From Geomonas propionica (lineage in GTDB: Bacteria; Desulfobacterota; Desulfuromonadia; Geobacterales; Geobacteraceae), in the NCBI RefSeq assembly GCF_016458235.1, contig NZ_JAEMHK010000011.1, forward strand, positions 124,001 to 188,000: a stretch of 64,000 bases of DNA, given 5' to 3'. The notes under the pieces are model-generated. The model made no database searches and was not told the origin of the DNA. It saw nothing but the letters and a program-made list of their open reading frames with translations. Shown in pieces: positions 42,237 to 51,558 of the stretch. The position numbers were made by a program, and so were the translations under genes. How positions within the stretch are numbered: position 1 is the first letter of the stretch; every line of letters starts with the position of its first letter.

Positions 42237-42276
42237 AAAGGGGCCCCCGCCCGGTATACGGGCGGGGGGCCCTTTT
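42237..42276 (-). terminator. Terminator of maeB
   Basis: AAAAGGGGCCCCCGCCCG and CGGGCGGGGGGCCCTTTT form a long GC hairpin, 4 bases past the stop on the minus strand. Confidence 0.85.
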
Positions 42277-42280
42277 CGTT

Positions 42281-44530
42281 TTACGCGTTCTGAACGTCTA
42301 CGACGGCGATGGCTGCCATGTTGACCACGTCATTCACGTCGTCGCCCCGCTGCAGCACGTGCACCGGCTTGTTCATCCCCATGAGGATGGGGCCGATGGC
42401 CTCGGCGCCCCCGAGGCGGCGCAGGAGCTTGTAGCAGATGTTGCCCGAGTTCAGGTCCGGGAAGATGAGCACGTTGGCCGGGGTCTTAAGCTTCGAGAAG
42501 GTGAAGCCGTCCAGAAGCTCCGGGACCACCGCGGTGTCCGCCTGCATCTCGCCCTCGACGATCAGGCTGGGCGCGCGCTCCTTGACCAGTTCCACGGCGC
42601 GCTTCACCTTCCTGGTCTGCGGGTGGTCCACCGAGCCGAAGTTGGAGAAGGAGAGCATGGCGATTCTCGGCTCCACCCCCAGCATGGCGACCTTCTCGGC
42701 GGCGAGGATGGCGGTCTCGGCCAACTCCTCCGCAGTCGGGTCGATGGTCACGGTGGTGTCGGCCAGGAAGTAGACGTCCTTCTTGAACACCATCATGTAG
42801 AGGCCGTGCACGCTGGAGAGTCCCGCCTGCTTGCCGAGCACCTGGAGCGCCGGGCGGATGGTCTCGGGATAGTGGGTGTCGATGCCGCCCAAGAGGGTGT
42901 CAGCGTGCCCCTGGGCCACCATCATGGTGGAGAACTGCACGCGGGACTTGCGGCGCATGATGCGCTGGCACTCGGAGAGGGTGAGCCCCTTTCTCTGGCG
43001 CCGGTGGTAGAGTTCCTGCGCGTAATCGTCGGTGTGCTCGCTCTCGGTCGGATCGACGATGGGGACCTCGAGGTCGAGGTTCAGGTCATCCATCTTCTGC
43101 TGGATCTTCTTGCGGTCACCCACGAGGATCGGCTGGGCGATCCCTTCTTCTACGAGGATCTGGGCCGCGCGCAGGATCTTCTCGTTGTCACCTTCGGGGA
43201 AGACGATCTTTTTGGGGTCGCTCTTCGCCTTGTTGATGATGCTGCGCATGATCTCTTTGGAGCGACCCTGGGTCGATTCCAGCTGCTCGATGTACTTAGA
43301 CATGTCCTCGATGGGCATGCGTGCGACGCCGCTGTTCATGGCGGCCTGGGCGATGGCGGGTGCCACGTGCAAAAGGACGCGCGGGTCGAACGGCTTGGGG
43401 ATGATGTAGTTGGGGCCGAAGGAGAACTTCTCGTTGCCGTAGGCCTTGGAGACCGAGTCGGGCACCTCCTCCTGGGCAAGTCGCGCCAGGGCGTGTACCG
43501 CGGCGAGCTTCATCTCCTCGTTGATGGCGGTGGCGCGTACGTCGAGTGCCCCGCGGAAGATGAAGGGGAAGCCGAGTACGTTGTTCACCTGGTTGGGATA
43601 GTCGCTCCTGCCGGTGGCGATGATCACGTCTCCGCGCACCCCGTGCGCCTCCTCCGGGGTGATCTCCGGGTCGGGGTTGGCCATGGCGAAGATGATCGGG
43701 TTGGGCGCCATGCTCCGGATCATTTCCGCTGTGAAGGCTCCCTTGGCGGAAAGGCCGAAGAGGACGTCGGCGCCTTTGGCCGCCTCCTCAAGCGTCCGGA
43801 AATGGGTGTCGGCGGCGAAGAGTTCCTTGTACTTATTCATCCCCTCCACTCTGCCCTTGTAGATGACCCCCTTGGTGTCGCACATGATCATGTTGTTGGG
43901 CTTCACGCCCAGCGCGATGGCGAGCTTGGCGCAGGAGTTGGCCGAGGCGCCGGCGCCGTTGACGACGATCCTGATGTCCTCGATCTTCTTGCCCACGAGC
44001 TGCAGCGCGTTCAAAAGGGCGGCCGACGAGATGATGGCGGTACCGTGCTGGTCATCGTGGAAGACCGGGATCTTCATGGTCTTTTTGAGCTCTTCCTCGA
44101 TGTAGAAGCACTCGGGCGCCTTGATGTCCTCCAGGTTGATGCCGCCGAAGGTCGGCTCCAGGAGCTGGCAGGCCTTGATGATTTCGTCCGGGTTCTCGGT
44201 ATCGAGCTCGATGTCGAAGACGTCGATGTCGGCGAAACGCTTGAAGAGGACCCCTTTACCCTCCATGACCGGCTTGCCGGCGAGCGCGCCCAGGTTGCCA
44301 AGCCCAAGGACCGCGGTGCCGTTGGAAACGACGGCGACCAGGTTCCCCTTGGCGGTGTACTTGTAGGCGTCATCGGGGTTTTCCTGGATGGCGAGGCAGG
44401 GTTCGGCGACACCCGGGGAGTAGGCAAGCGACAGGTCTGCCGCGGTCTGGCACGGTTTGGTGGCGATGACTTCGATCTTTCCTTTTCTACCGCCGGAGTG
44501 GTAGTCGAGTGCCCCTAATTTCTTGCTCAT
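42281..44530 (-). CDS. maeB: NADP-type malic enzyme with phosphotransacetylase-like domain
   Basis: 749 residues from ATG 44530 with GGAG upstream. Malic enzyme domain at 1-410 ([44 protein letters not shown], and the NAD(P) fold with [16 protein letters not shown]), then a phosphotransacetylase-like domain (about 430-749, with [13 protein letters not shown] and [14 protein letters not shown]) that is regulatory in this family and senses acetyl-CoA. It decarboxylates malate to pyruvate and yields NADPH. The XRE-cupin regulator gene lies 63 bp upstream on the same strand, so it is likely to control maeB in an operon. Confidence 0.95.
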   Translation of the reverse strand: MSKKLGALDYHSGGRKGKIEVIATKPCQTAADLSLAYSPGVAEPCLAIQENPDDAYKYTAKGNLVAVVSNGTAVLGLGNLGALAGKPVMEGKGVLFKRFADIDVFDIELDTENPDEIIKACQLLEPTFGGINLEDIKAPECFYIEEELKKTMKIPVFHDDQHGTAIISSAALLNALQLVGKKIEDIRIVVNGAGASANSCAKLAIALGVKPNNMIMCDTKGVIYKGRVEGMNKYKELFAADTHFRTLEEAAKGADVLFGLSAKGAFTAEMIRSMAPNPIIFAMANPDPEITPEEAHGVRGDVIIATGRSDYPNQVNNVLGFPFIFRGALDVRATAINEEMKLAAVHALARLAQEEVPDSVSKAYGNEKFSFGPNYIIPKPFDPRVLLHVAPAIAQAAMNSGVARMPIEDMSKYIEQLESTQGRSKEIMRSIINKAKSDPKKIVFPEGDNEKILRAAQILVEEGIAQPILVGDRKKIQQKMDDLNLDLEVPIVDPTESEHTDDYAQELYHRRQRKGLTLSECQRIMRRKSRVQFSTMMVAQGHADTLLGGIDTHYPETIRPALQVLGKQAGLSSVHGLYMMVFKKDVYFLADTTVTIDPTAEELAETAILAAEKVAMLGVEPRIAMLSFSNFGSVDHPQTRKVKRAVELVKERAPSLIVEGEMQADTAVVPELLDGFTFSKLKTPANVLIFPDLNSGNICYKLLRRLGGAEAIGPILMGMNKPVHVLQRGDDVNDVVNMAAIAVVDVQNA

Positions 44531-44593
44531 TTCATTCTCCTTTGACCCATAGGATGAGCGGCTGCCCGCCATTGAATCCATCTGCTCTTGGTT

Positions 44594-45157
44594 TTACTTC
44601 GTCACGACCACGAGGACCCTGACCTCCTTGCCGTCATGGCTCAGGAGGCGGTGCCCGATGCTCGACTCGAAATAGAGGGAATCCCCTTCGTGCAGGGTGA
44701 TTTTCTTGTCGTCCAACAGGAAATCGGCGTTTCCCTTCATGACGTAGATGAACTCCTCGCCGTCATGGCTGTAGGTGTTGGCCTCGGGCGCTTTCTCGGT
44801 GAGGGTGACCATGAAGGCGTCCATCTTCTTGTTCTGCTTGTAAAAGGAAAGGGATTCGTAGAAGTAGCCCTGTTTGGTCCCCTCCTTGGAGATAACCCGG
44901 GGCACGATACGCCGTTCGTGCGCGCGCACGACCTCGTACTTGCGGTCGTCCTCGTCTTCGCTGAAAAGCTGGGCAAGCTTGATGTCGAAGAACTTGGCGA
45001 TCTTGGAGAGGGTGGCTATCGGAGGGGAAACGTTGTCGTTTTCGATCTGCGAGATCAGGGCCGGGGAGAAACCGGTCTCGTTGGCCACTGCCTGCAGGGT
45101 CAGTTTTCGGGCCTGTCGCAATTTCTTCAGTCTCGACCCGATGTTGTACTCTGACAT
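44594..45157 (-). CDS. XRE-family regulator with C-terminal cupin domain
   Basis: 187 residues. Helix-turn-helix at 7-62 (LKKLRQARKLTLQAVANETG, SPALISQIENDNVSPPIATLSKIAKFF given in parts as SPALISQIENDN and VSPPIATLSKIAKFF) and a cupin sensor domain at about 110-185 (YSHDGEEFIYVMKGNADFLLD, LHEGDSLYFESSIGHRL). Such proteins sense a small effector, often a metabolite. It is upstream of maeB in the same direction, so the effector may relate to C4 or acetyl-CoA metabolism. ATG 45157 has AGGAGC upstream. Confidence 0.88.
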   Translation of the reverse strand: MSEYNIGSRLKKLRQARKLTLQAVANETGFSPALISQIENDNVSPPIATLSKIAKFFDIKLAQLFSEDEDDRKYEVVRAHERRIVPRVISKEGTKQGYFYESLSFYKQNKKMDAFMVTLTEKAPEANTYSHDGEEFIYVMKGNADFLLDDKKITLHEGDSLYFESSIGHRLLSHDGKEVRVLVVVTK

Positions 45158-45659
45158 GCGGCTGCTCCTGTGGTGAATAATCCACCGTTTTACTTCGGCT
45201 AAAATTATTCAGTTTTGGTAAAAAGTCAATTTAAATAGTAAAAAACTAGAAAAAATTAATCCACCGGTAAGGTGGCGGGGCGACTGAGAGTAACACGTTG
45301 GGTGGCCTTCAGGCAAGGGTGCGCGGAGGTGTGGGCCGATCCTTTTACTGTGTTTTAAAATCGCGTTTACTGATATCGAACCGCCAGCCCTTCGCGATGC
45401 CTTTTTCGATGCCGCCAAGGTGTCCGTGCGCCCGTAGCTGCCGCCTGCCGCGGATAGGTGAGTGATGACGAAAGGAGAGCAGAGATCCCCTCTCCCTCCG
45501 GGATAGGGTTAGGGTGAGGGTGTTTGCCAGGGGCAACAGAATGAATAGGGCGCGGCAGGGCCCTCACCAGCCCTGCGGGCACCATCTCCGACCGGGAGAG
45601 GGGATGTGCAGGGCGTCGCTCTCCCGGTGCAGCAGCCAGGTGGCGACGGGTGGGCACCC
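45158..45659. other. Gene-free gap with a GC-rich palindromic repeat
   Basis: The first 80 bases (45180-45260) are AT-rich and probably hold the promoter of the XRE-cupin gene. A degenerate palindrome lies at 45483-45606: GATCCCCTCTCCCTCCGGGAT with GGGTGAGGGTG on the left, GCCCTCACCAGCCCT with CCGGGAGAGGGGAT on the right. No gene is supported. Confidence 0.65.
45483..45606. repeat. GC-rich bipartite palindrome
   Basis: Left arm GATCCCCTCTCCC and GGGTGAGGG, right arm CCCTCACC and GGGAGAGGGGAT, in inverted order. Related to the palindromes at 52841-52951 and 54142-54223. Confidence 0.7.
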
Positions 45660-45851
45660 TCAGGAGATGATTTTATTCAACTCTGCGAGGAGGAGGGGGA
45701 GGTCGACCTTGTGCACGGTCGCGCCGTGTTCCAGTTGCTCGAAGTCGGCGATCTGGCAGTCGAAACAGTCGAGTCCGTGCCGTTCGAAGACGGGGAGGGT
45801 CTGGGGGTAACGCCTGAGGATTTCGTTTATGGTCATGTCCTTGCTGATCAT
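45660..45851 (-). CDS. DUF1858 redox-disulfide protein
   Basis: 63 residues from ATG 45851 with GGAGG four bases ahead. It matches DUF1858: MTINEILRRYPQTLPVFERHGLDCFDCQIADFEQLEHG (in parts: TINEILRRYPQTLPVFERHG, LDCFDCQIADFEQLEHG), with the CxxC as a likely redox or metal site. The domain is found alone and fused to hybrid-cluster or related redox proteins. A second member is at 59227. A terminator separates it from coaD. Confidence 0.85.
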   Translation of the reverse strand: MISKDMTINEILRRYPQTLPVFERHGLDCFDCQIADFEQLEHGATVHKVDLPLLLAELNKIIS

Positions 45852-45881
45852 ACGGCCTCCTGTGACTGTCTTTTCGGAAAT

Positions 45882-45913
45882 AAAAAAGGCGCTGCTGTCC
45901 GCAAGCGCCTTTC
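45882..45913 (-). terminator. Terminator of rsmD-coaD
   Basis: AAAAAAGGCGC pairs with GCGCCTTT; on the minus strand the hairpin is followed by a T run. Confidence 0.85.
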
Positions 45914-45950
45914 GTGCTATCAAAGGTGGTCTGTCTGGCAACCGTTCATG

Positions 45951-46442
45951 TCAGCGTCCCGGCCTGAACTTGGCGTCGAGGGCGCTCTTCACCAGCGGCG
46001 GCACCAGCTTGTCTACCGGACCGTTCAGGTGGCTCACCTCTTTGACGATGGAGGAGGAGAGGTAGCTGTAGGGAACCGAGGTCATCATGAACAGCGTCTC
46101 CACCTCGCGGGTGATGTTGCGGTTCATCTGCGCCAACTGGAACTCGAACTCGAAGTCGGACACTGCCCGTAAGCCGCGGATGACCACGGTGGCGCCGGCG
46201 CGGCGCACATAGTCGACCAGGAGCCCCTCGAAGGTCTCGACCTTGGCCTGCGGGCGGTCCTTGAGGATCTCCGAGAGCATGTCGATGCGCTCCTGAACGG
46301 TGAACAGGGCGTTCTTCTCCGAGTTTCTGGCCACTGCCACGATCACGCCGTCAAAAATCTTCAGGGCGCGGTCGATGATGTCCAGATGGCCGTAGGTTAC
46401 GGGGTCGAAAGAGCCTGGATAGACAGCCACTCTCAGGGGCAC
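45951..46442 (-). CDS. coaD: Phosphopantetheine adenylyltransferase
   Basis: 163 residues. Nucleotidyltransferase fold with YPGSFDPVTYGHLDII (residues 7-22), NSEKNALFTVQERIDM near 41, RGLRAVSDFEFE near 91 and ISSSIVKEV-type signature YLSSSIVKEVSHL near 126. It transfers AMP to 4'-phosphopantetheine, the fourth step of coenzyme A synthesis. Its start overlaps the end of rsmD by 10 bases, the usual rsmD-coaD arrangement. Confidence 0.97.
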   Translation of the reverse strand: MPLRVAVYPGSFDPVTYGHLDIIDRALKIFDGVIVAVARNSEKNALFTVQERIDMLSEILKDRPQAKVETFEGLLVDYVRRAGATVVIRGLRAVSDFEFEFQLAQMNRNITREVETLFMMTSVPYSYLSSSIVKEVSHLNGPVDKLVPPLVKSALDAKFRPGR

Positions 46443-47014
46443 GGTTCACCTCTGTCTGAAAGGGTCAGGAAGGAGAGGGCGGTGTCGCCGTAGACGCGGC
46501 GCTCGCTTTCAACCAGCCTGCCGAAACGCGTTGGTACATCCTCTTTGGCGGAGAACTCGGCGACCACGGTAGTGCCGCCGTCAATGAGCGGTGAGGTCGA
46601 GAGAAGCTCCAGTAGCCGTTGCGTGTGCCCCTCGGCATAGGGAGGGTCGAGGAACACCAGGTGGAACGGGGACTCGCCGCGGGAGAGCCACCGGACTGCG
46701 GCGGCGGCTTCCTGCACCACGACCCTGGCGTGCTCGGCAAGCCTGGTTGCCTCCAGGTTCTTGCGGATCAGTTCGGCGGAGTCCCGGTGTGAATCGATGA
46801 AGAGGGCGCTTTCCGCGCCGCGGCTCAGCGCCTCGATGCCGAGGTTTCCTGTCCCGGCGAAGATATCCAGCACCCGCATCCCGGAGAATTCCCCCAGGCG
46901 GCTCACCAGGATGCTGAAAAGCGCTTCCTTGACGCGGTCCGCGGTCGGGCGTACCCGCTGGTTTTTCGGGGCCAAAAGCTGCCGGCCACGGGCGCTTCCC
47001 GCGATCACCCGCAT
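46433..47014 (-). CDS. rsmD: 16S rRNA (guanine(966)-N(2))-methyltransferase
   Basis: 193 residues from ATG 47014 with GGAGGT seven bases upstream; a GTG three codons earlier is part of that region. MRVIAGSARGRQL start, DIFAGTGNLGIEALSRGA for S-adenosylmethionine binding near 50, and the catalytic DPPY near 125. It methylates G966 of 16S rRNA in the assembled 30S subunit. It overlaps coaD. Confidence 0.95.
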   Translation of the reverse strand: MRVIAGSARGRQLLAPKNQRVRPTADRVKEALFSILVSRLGEFSGMRVLDIFAGTGNLGIEALSRGAESALFIDSHRDSAELIRKNLEATRLAEHARVVVQEAAAAVRWLSRGESPFHLVFLDPPYAEGHTQRLLELLSTSPLIDGGTTVVAEFSAKEDVPTRFGRLVESERRVYGDTALSFLTLSDRGEPCP

Positions 47015-47176
47015 GAAGAGCACCTCCGGTGTCGATACGTCATCAAAAGAACAACTCCCCGGCCTGCGCGAGACTCTTGCCCGCGGCAGCGTATCAGCGG
47101 CGGGCCAATGTATGACAGTGCGTAGCCAGCTGCTCTATTAGCACGATGTATGGATAAGGTCAATCAAGTTTGCTGT

Positions 47177-47204
47177 TGACAGCCTTGGCGACGAGTATAT
47201 AAAT
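47177..47204 (+). promoter_or_regulatory. Sigma-70 promoter of dgt
   Basis: TTGACA, 16 bases, TATAAA, placing a start near 47211 and a 28-base leader before ATG 47239. Confidence 0.65.
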
Positions 47205-47238
47205 TACCTACTTTTAACTGGCTTAGGCAGGGGGGCGG

Positions 47239-48387
47239 ATGAAAGAGGGCAATGCCTTGGAGCGCAACGATCTGGCCGGCTATGCGGCCACCAGCGCCAC
47301 ATCCCGCGGACGCAGGTACCACGAGGATTTCAGGGACAACCGTCCCGCCTTTGAAAGGGATCGCGACCGCATCATTCACTGTGCCGCATTCAGGCGTCTG
47401 GAGTACAAGACCCAGGTCTTTGTAAATCACGAGGGGGATTACTACCGTACCCGTCTCACCCATTCGCTTGAAGTGGCGCAGATCGGGAAGGGTATCGCGC
47501 GCCGGCTCGGCCTGAACGAAGAACTCACCGAGGCGCTGGCCCTCGCCCACGACCTCGGGCACACCCCCTTCGGGCACACCGGCGAGGAGGTGCTGAACCG
47601 CCTCATGGAAGGGTGCGGCGGCTTCGAGCACAACCTGCAGTCGCTGCGCGTGGTGGACGAGCTGGAAGAGCGCTATCCCGGCTTCAACGGCTTGAACCTT
47701 TCCTGGGAGGTGCGGGAGGGGATCGCCAAGCATTCCTCCCCCTACGATTCCCCGGCCCCCATCTTCGGCGAGTTCCTCCCCGGAATTGTCCCCACTATCG
47801 AGGCGCAGCTGATCAACTTCGCCGATGAAATCGCCTACAACAACCACGACATCGACGACGGCCTGAAATCCGGGTACATTAACCTGGGCCAGCTCAAGAA
47901 GGCCGAACTGTGGAACGAGGTCCACGAGGGAATCATGTCGCGCTACCCCGACCTGGACGTCGACCGCGGCGTGTGTCAGACCGTGAGCGCGCTGATCGGC
48001 GTACTGATCAACGACCTGGTGCAGACCACGGCGGACAATATCGCCAAGCTGAAGATCAAGACCCAGGAGGACCTGAGAAGGGTGAACGTGCCGGTGGTCT
48101 CTTTCAGCCCGGCCATGACCGAGCGCAACGCGCAGCTCAAGCGCTTTTTGTTTCAGAACCTGTACCGCCACTACAAGGTAGAGCGGATGCGGGTTAAGGC
48201 CGAGCGCTACCTGGCCGAGCTGTTCGAGGTCTACCTGAAGCACCCGACCCTGCTGCCCATGAAGCACCAGGCGAAGATGGAACGCGAAGGGCGTGAGCGC
48301 GTGATCTGCGACTACATAGCCGGCATGACCGACCGCTTCGCGCTGGACGAGTTCAAAAAGCTTTTCGAGCCGTACGAGAGGGTCTGA
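47239..48387 (+). CDS. dgt: dGTPase-like HD-domain triphosphohydrolase
   Basis: 382 residues. HD motif spread over CAAFRRLEYKTQVF, TRLTHSLEVAQIGKGIARRLG and LAHDLGHTPFGHTGE (residues 50-120), with a conserved Asp in NFADEIAYNNHDIDDG near 195. It cleaves dGTP or other dNTPs to the nucleoside and tripolyphosphate, and so adjusts nucleotide pools. This is the short dGTPase-like type found in many bacteria. ATG 47239 has GGGGGGCGG directly upstream. Confidence 0.94.
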   Translation: MKEGNALERNDLAGYAATSATSRGRRYHEDFRDNRPAFERDRDRIIHCAAFRRLEYKTQVFVNHEGDYYRTRLTHSLEVAQIGKGIARRLGLNEELTEALALAHDLGHTPFGHTGEEVLNRLMEGCGGFEHNLQSLRVVDELEERYPGFNGLNLSWEVREGIAKHSSPYDSPAPIFGEFLPGIVPTIEAQLINFADEIAYNNHDIDDGLKSGYINLGQLKKAELWNEVHEGIMSRYPDLDVDRGVCQTVSALIGVLINDLVQTTADNIAKLKIKTQEDLRRVNVPVVSFSPAMTERNAQLKRFLFQNLYRHYKVERMRVKAERYLAELFEVYLKHPTLLPMKHQAKMEREGRERVICDYIAGMTDRFALDEFKKLFEPYERV

Positions 48388-48517
48388 GCTGGTCCTCGCT
48401 GCGGAGCTGGCTGTACCCTTTCTGTAAACAAAAAGAATCAACTCTGCGACTTGAACCTGAGCCGAAAGCTGTGATAATAAGGCGCTCGGGAGAACAATAT
48501 CTGTAGAGGTGATTGGG

Positions 48518-48925
48518 ATGGCTTATCTTGAATGGAGTGACGCGCTGAGCGTCAAGGTGAAGGAGATCGACGAGCAGCACAAGAACCTGGTGGACATGCT
48601 GAATGCGCTGCATGACGCGCACATGGCGCGGGCCGGGAAAGAAGCGCAGAAGGAGATCATCGCCTCGATGGTGACCTACGTGGCCAACCACTTCCGAATG
48701 GAGGAGGCGTACATGCAGAAGTTCCAGTACCCTGAATTCCTGGCGCACAAAAGGGAGCATGACGAGTTCGCCGCCAAGGCCCTGGATCTGCAGGACCGCG
48801 CCGATAACGCCGGGCTCATCTTCACCGCCGAGATCCTGGAATTCCTCAAACGCTGGCTACAGGACCATATCCTGGGGACCGACATGAAGTACTCGGCCCT
48901 GTTCAACGCTTCCGGGCTGCGCTAG
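48518..48925 (+). CDS. Bacteriohemerythrin
   Basis: 135 residues from ATG 48518 with GAGGTG upstream. All di-iron ligands of hemerythrin are present: His in [11 protein letters not shown] near 22, His and Glu in [10 protein letters not shown] near 57-63, His pair in [11 protein letters not shown] near 74-78, and His and Asp in [12 protein letters not shown] near 115-120. It binds oxygen reversibly, or stores or senses it, in the cytoplasm, a common feature of Geobacteraceae. It is a single gene, 130 bp after dgt. Confidence 0.94.
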   Translation: MAYLEWSDALSVKVKEIDEQHKNLVDMLNALHDAHMARAGKEAQKEIIASMVTYVANHFRMEEAYMQKFQYPEFLAHKREHDEFAAKALDLQDRADNAGLIFTAEILEFLKRWLQDHILGTDMKYSALFNASGLR

Positions 48926-48985
48926 TTGGGCCAACCCGCACCCTGACCCTCTCCCAGGAGGAGAGGGGAGGTGGACCTAAAATGA

Positions 48986-49023
48986 AAAAGCCTCTCCCGG
49001 TCGATCCGGGGAGGCTTTTTGTT
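48986..49023. terminator. Bidirectional terminator between hemerythrin and yhbY
   Basis: AAAAAGCCTCTCCCGG pairs with CCGGGGAGGCTTTTT; T runs on both strands. Confidence 0.9.
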
Positions 49024-49043
49024 TCTTGCCGTTGCGGCTGCGC

Positions 49044-49340
49044 TTATTTTACCTTGGGCAGCTCCAGTTTCGGCTCCTTGGCCTGCTTGTAAAGCAGCAG
49101 GGTCCGTCCCAGCACCTGCGCCAGTTCCGCCTCGCAGGCGGTGCAGAGTTCTTCCGCGACGCTGTGGCGGTCCATGAGGCAACTCTCCAGCACTTTCACC
49201 TTGATCAGTTCATGGCTTGCCAGCGCCTCGATGGTTTCTTTGATCAGGGCCGCGCTGACGTCGCTCTTGCCCACCTGGATCACCGGTTTCAGGCCATGCC
49301 CGAGTGCCCGGAGAAATCTCTTCTGCTTTCCTGTCAACAT
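49044..49340 (-). CDS. yhbY: YhbY/CRM-domain ribosome assembly RNA-binding protein
   Basis: 98 residues from ATG 49340 with GGAAG upstream; the longer open frame has no ribosome site. CRM fold: LTGKQKRFLRALGHGLKPVIQVGKSDV (in parts: LTGKQKRFLRALGHG, LKPVIQVGKSDV) near 2-28, and a variant of the GxxG RNA loop region followed by LGRTLLLYK near 82. It associates with pre-50S ribosomal particles. It is convergent with the hemerythrin gene. Confidence 0.92.
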   Translation of the reverse strand: MLTGKQKRFLRALGHGLKPVIQVGKSDVSAALIKETIEALASHELIKVKVLESCLMDRHSVAEELCTACEAELAQVLGRTLLLYKQAKEPKLELPKVK

Positions 49341-49606
49341 CACATCTTCCTTTTGTACCCATGCAGGCTTTCGGGGCGGGCCCGATACCATGCAAAAAGT
49401 CTTCATTATTCCGAGAACGGTGCGAGCTTTATAACATTTTGCCCTTGCTATGGCAAGGACAGTGAAAATGATGTCGTTGAATGTCTTTCAGAGGGGCCGA
49501 CGCAAGACGGAGTTGCTGCCCGAAAGGGCGTGGGGGCAGGGTGAAAGCATCGGCTGGTTGTGAGTGAAACTTAATCGGATTCCGCCTGATTCAGCCCTCG
49601 TTTTTC

Positions 49607-49635
49607 TTGACTCTGCTGAGCCTCGATGCTAGTTT
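49607..49635 (+). promoter_or_regulatory. Sigma-70 promoter of the pyrimidine cluster
   Basis: TTGACT, 17 bases, TAGTTT. A leader of about 180 bases with an internal terminator precedes pyrR. Apart from these the gap 49341-49823 shows no gene. Confidence 0.6.
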
Positions 49636-49719
49636 GTCTCAAATTTATCTGATGCCTTTTAAATTAGCCCCGTGAGGTTAGCAAAGGTGAAGCATAAAGC
49701 ACTCTTTTACTATCTAACG

Positions 49720-49760
49720 AAAGAGCCTTTTCGCCCATCTGCGCGGAAAGGCTCTTTTTT
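49720..49760 (+). terminator. Intrinsic terminator in the pyrR leader (attenuator candidate)
   Basis: AAAGAGCCTTTTCGC pairs with GCGgAAAGGCTCTTTTTT, 63 bases before the pyrR start and downstream of a promoter on the same strand, so it must be read through for pyr expression. That is the layout of a PyrR-type attenuator, but the known PyrR-binding hairpin consensus was not recognised. Confidence 0.6.
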
Positions 49761-49811
49761 AATTACGCGCCCCGGCGCGACCACGTTCAACGACAGGCGC
49801 TACGCCGATGA

Positions 49812-50377
<566 letters not shown>

Positions 50378-50410
50378 TTGACGGTGCTTCAACTCTTTTA
50401 ATGTTTTTTA

Positions 50411-50433
50411 CGCGCCACGTACGGTGCGTGGCG
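50411..50433. repeat. Hairpin before pyrB
   Basis: GCGCCACG-TACGGTG-CGTGGCGC, a perfect 8-bp stem 25 bases before the pyrB start, followed by AAAAC. It could stabilise or regulate the pyrB message. Confidence 0.6.
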
Positions 50434-50458
50434 CAAAACTAGTTTCTGGGGGGGGACC

Positions 50459-51391
50459 ATGGGTTTCAGGCACAAAGACATCATCGCCCTGAAGGATCTG
50501 ACCAAAGAGGAGATCGAACTGCTCCTCGACACGGCGGACAACCTAAGCGAGATCAACCAGCGTGACATCAAGAAGGTGCCGACTCTGCGCGGCAAGACGG
50601 TGATCAACCTCTTCTACGAGGCCTCCACCAGGACCCGCACCTCCTTCGAGATCGCCGCTAAACGCCTATCCGCCGATGCGGTCAACATCACCGCGTCGAC
50701 CAGTTCCGTGGTTAAGGGCGAAACCCTCTCCGACACCGCCGCCAACATCCTCGCGATGAAGCCGGACATCATCGTCATGCGCCATTCGGTCTCCGGCGCC
50801 CACGAGTACCTCGCCAAGCGCGTTTCCTGCTCGGTGATCAACGCCGGTGACGGCGCGCACGAGCATCCCTCCCAGGGGCTTTTGGACATGCTGACCATGC
50901 GCCAGAAGTTCGGCAAATTGGCCGGTCTCAAGGTCGCCATCGTTGGCGACATCACCCACAGCCGCGTGGCCCGCTCCAATATCTACGGCCTCACCACTAT
51001 GGGCGCACACGTCTTTTTGGCGGGTCCCCCGACCATGATGCCCCCCGGTATCGAGCGTCTGGGCAATGTGACCGTCTGCAAGGACATGCGCGAGGCGGTG
51101 GACCAGGCCGACGTGGTCATGATGCTCAGGATCCAGCTGGAGCGCCAGGGCAAGACCCTGGTTCCCAGCATGCGTGAATACTCCCGCTACTTCGGCCTCA
51201 ACCCCGCCGTGCTCGCCCTGGCCAAGAAGGACGCCATCGTCATGCACCCCGGCCCGATCAACCGCGGCGTGGAGCTTGCCTCCTCGGTTGCCGATTGCGA
51301 CCAGTCCGCGGTCCTCAAGCAGGTGGAGAACGGCGTCGCCGTCAGGATGGCCATGCTGTACCACGTCTGCGGCGGCGAACCGGTGGAATAA
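50459..51391 (+). CDS. pyrB: Aspartate carbamoyltransferase catalytic subunit
   Basis: 310 residues. Carbamoyl-phosphate loop [19 protein letters not shown] near residue 51, [15 protein letters not shown] near 104, [17 protein letters not shown] near 131, and [11 protein letters not shown] near 265. It joins carbamoyl phosphate and aspartate to carbamoyl aspartate. No pyrI regulatory subunit gene is adjacent, so the enzyme is likely of the PyrR-regulated, unlinked type. ATG 50459 has GGGGGGG upstream. Confidence 0.97.
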   Translation: MGFRHKDIIALKDLTKEEIELLLDTADNLSEINQRDIKKVPTLRGKTVINLFYEASTRTRTSFEIAAKRLSADAVNITASTSSVVKGETLSDTAANILAMKPDIIVMRHSVSGAHEYLAKRVSCSVINAGDGAHEHPSQGLLDMLTMRQKFGKLAGLKVAIVGDITHSRVARSNIYGLTTMGAHVFLAGPPTMMPPGIERLGNVTVCKDMREAVDQADVVMMLRIQLERQGKTLVPSMREYSRYFGLNPAVLALAKKDAIVMHPGPINRGVELASSVADCDQSAVLKQVENGVAVRMAMLYHVCGGEPVE

Positions 51392-51401
51392 GGGAGAGGC
51401 C

Positions 51402-51432
51402 GTTCTAGGTTCTATGTTCTACGTTCTACGTT
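51402..51432. repeat. Four tandem heptamers (GTTCTAN), left arm
   Basis: GTTCTAG, GTTCTAT, GTTCTAC, GTTCTAC, GTT, directly after pyrB. It is the inverted counterpart of the array at 51510-51540. Confidence 0.85.
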
Positions 51433-51509
51433 GGACATAGACGACGAACCTTTTACGAAATATCGAGAGGCTGTTCTTCGTACTACCCTGCGCCGGGGCC
51501 AAGGCCTTT

Positions 51510-51540
51510 AACGTAGAACCTAGAACGTAGAACATAGAAC
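51510..51540. repeat. Four tandem heptamers (NTAGAAC), right arm
   Basis: AAC, GTAGAAC, CTAGAAC, GTAGAAC, ATAGAAC, ending 18 bases before the pyrC start codon. With the left arm it can fold a long stem around a 77-base loop. The same family is at 33947-33977. Confidence 0.85.
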
Positions 51541-51558
51541 TTGTTTTTGGAGGTTTGC

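Noticed and set aside
42359-44518. A 719-codon plus-strand open frame opposite maeB
   Set aside because: Composition is low in hydrophobic order and rich in Gly/Asp/Val/His as in shadow frames; maeB explains the segment.
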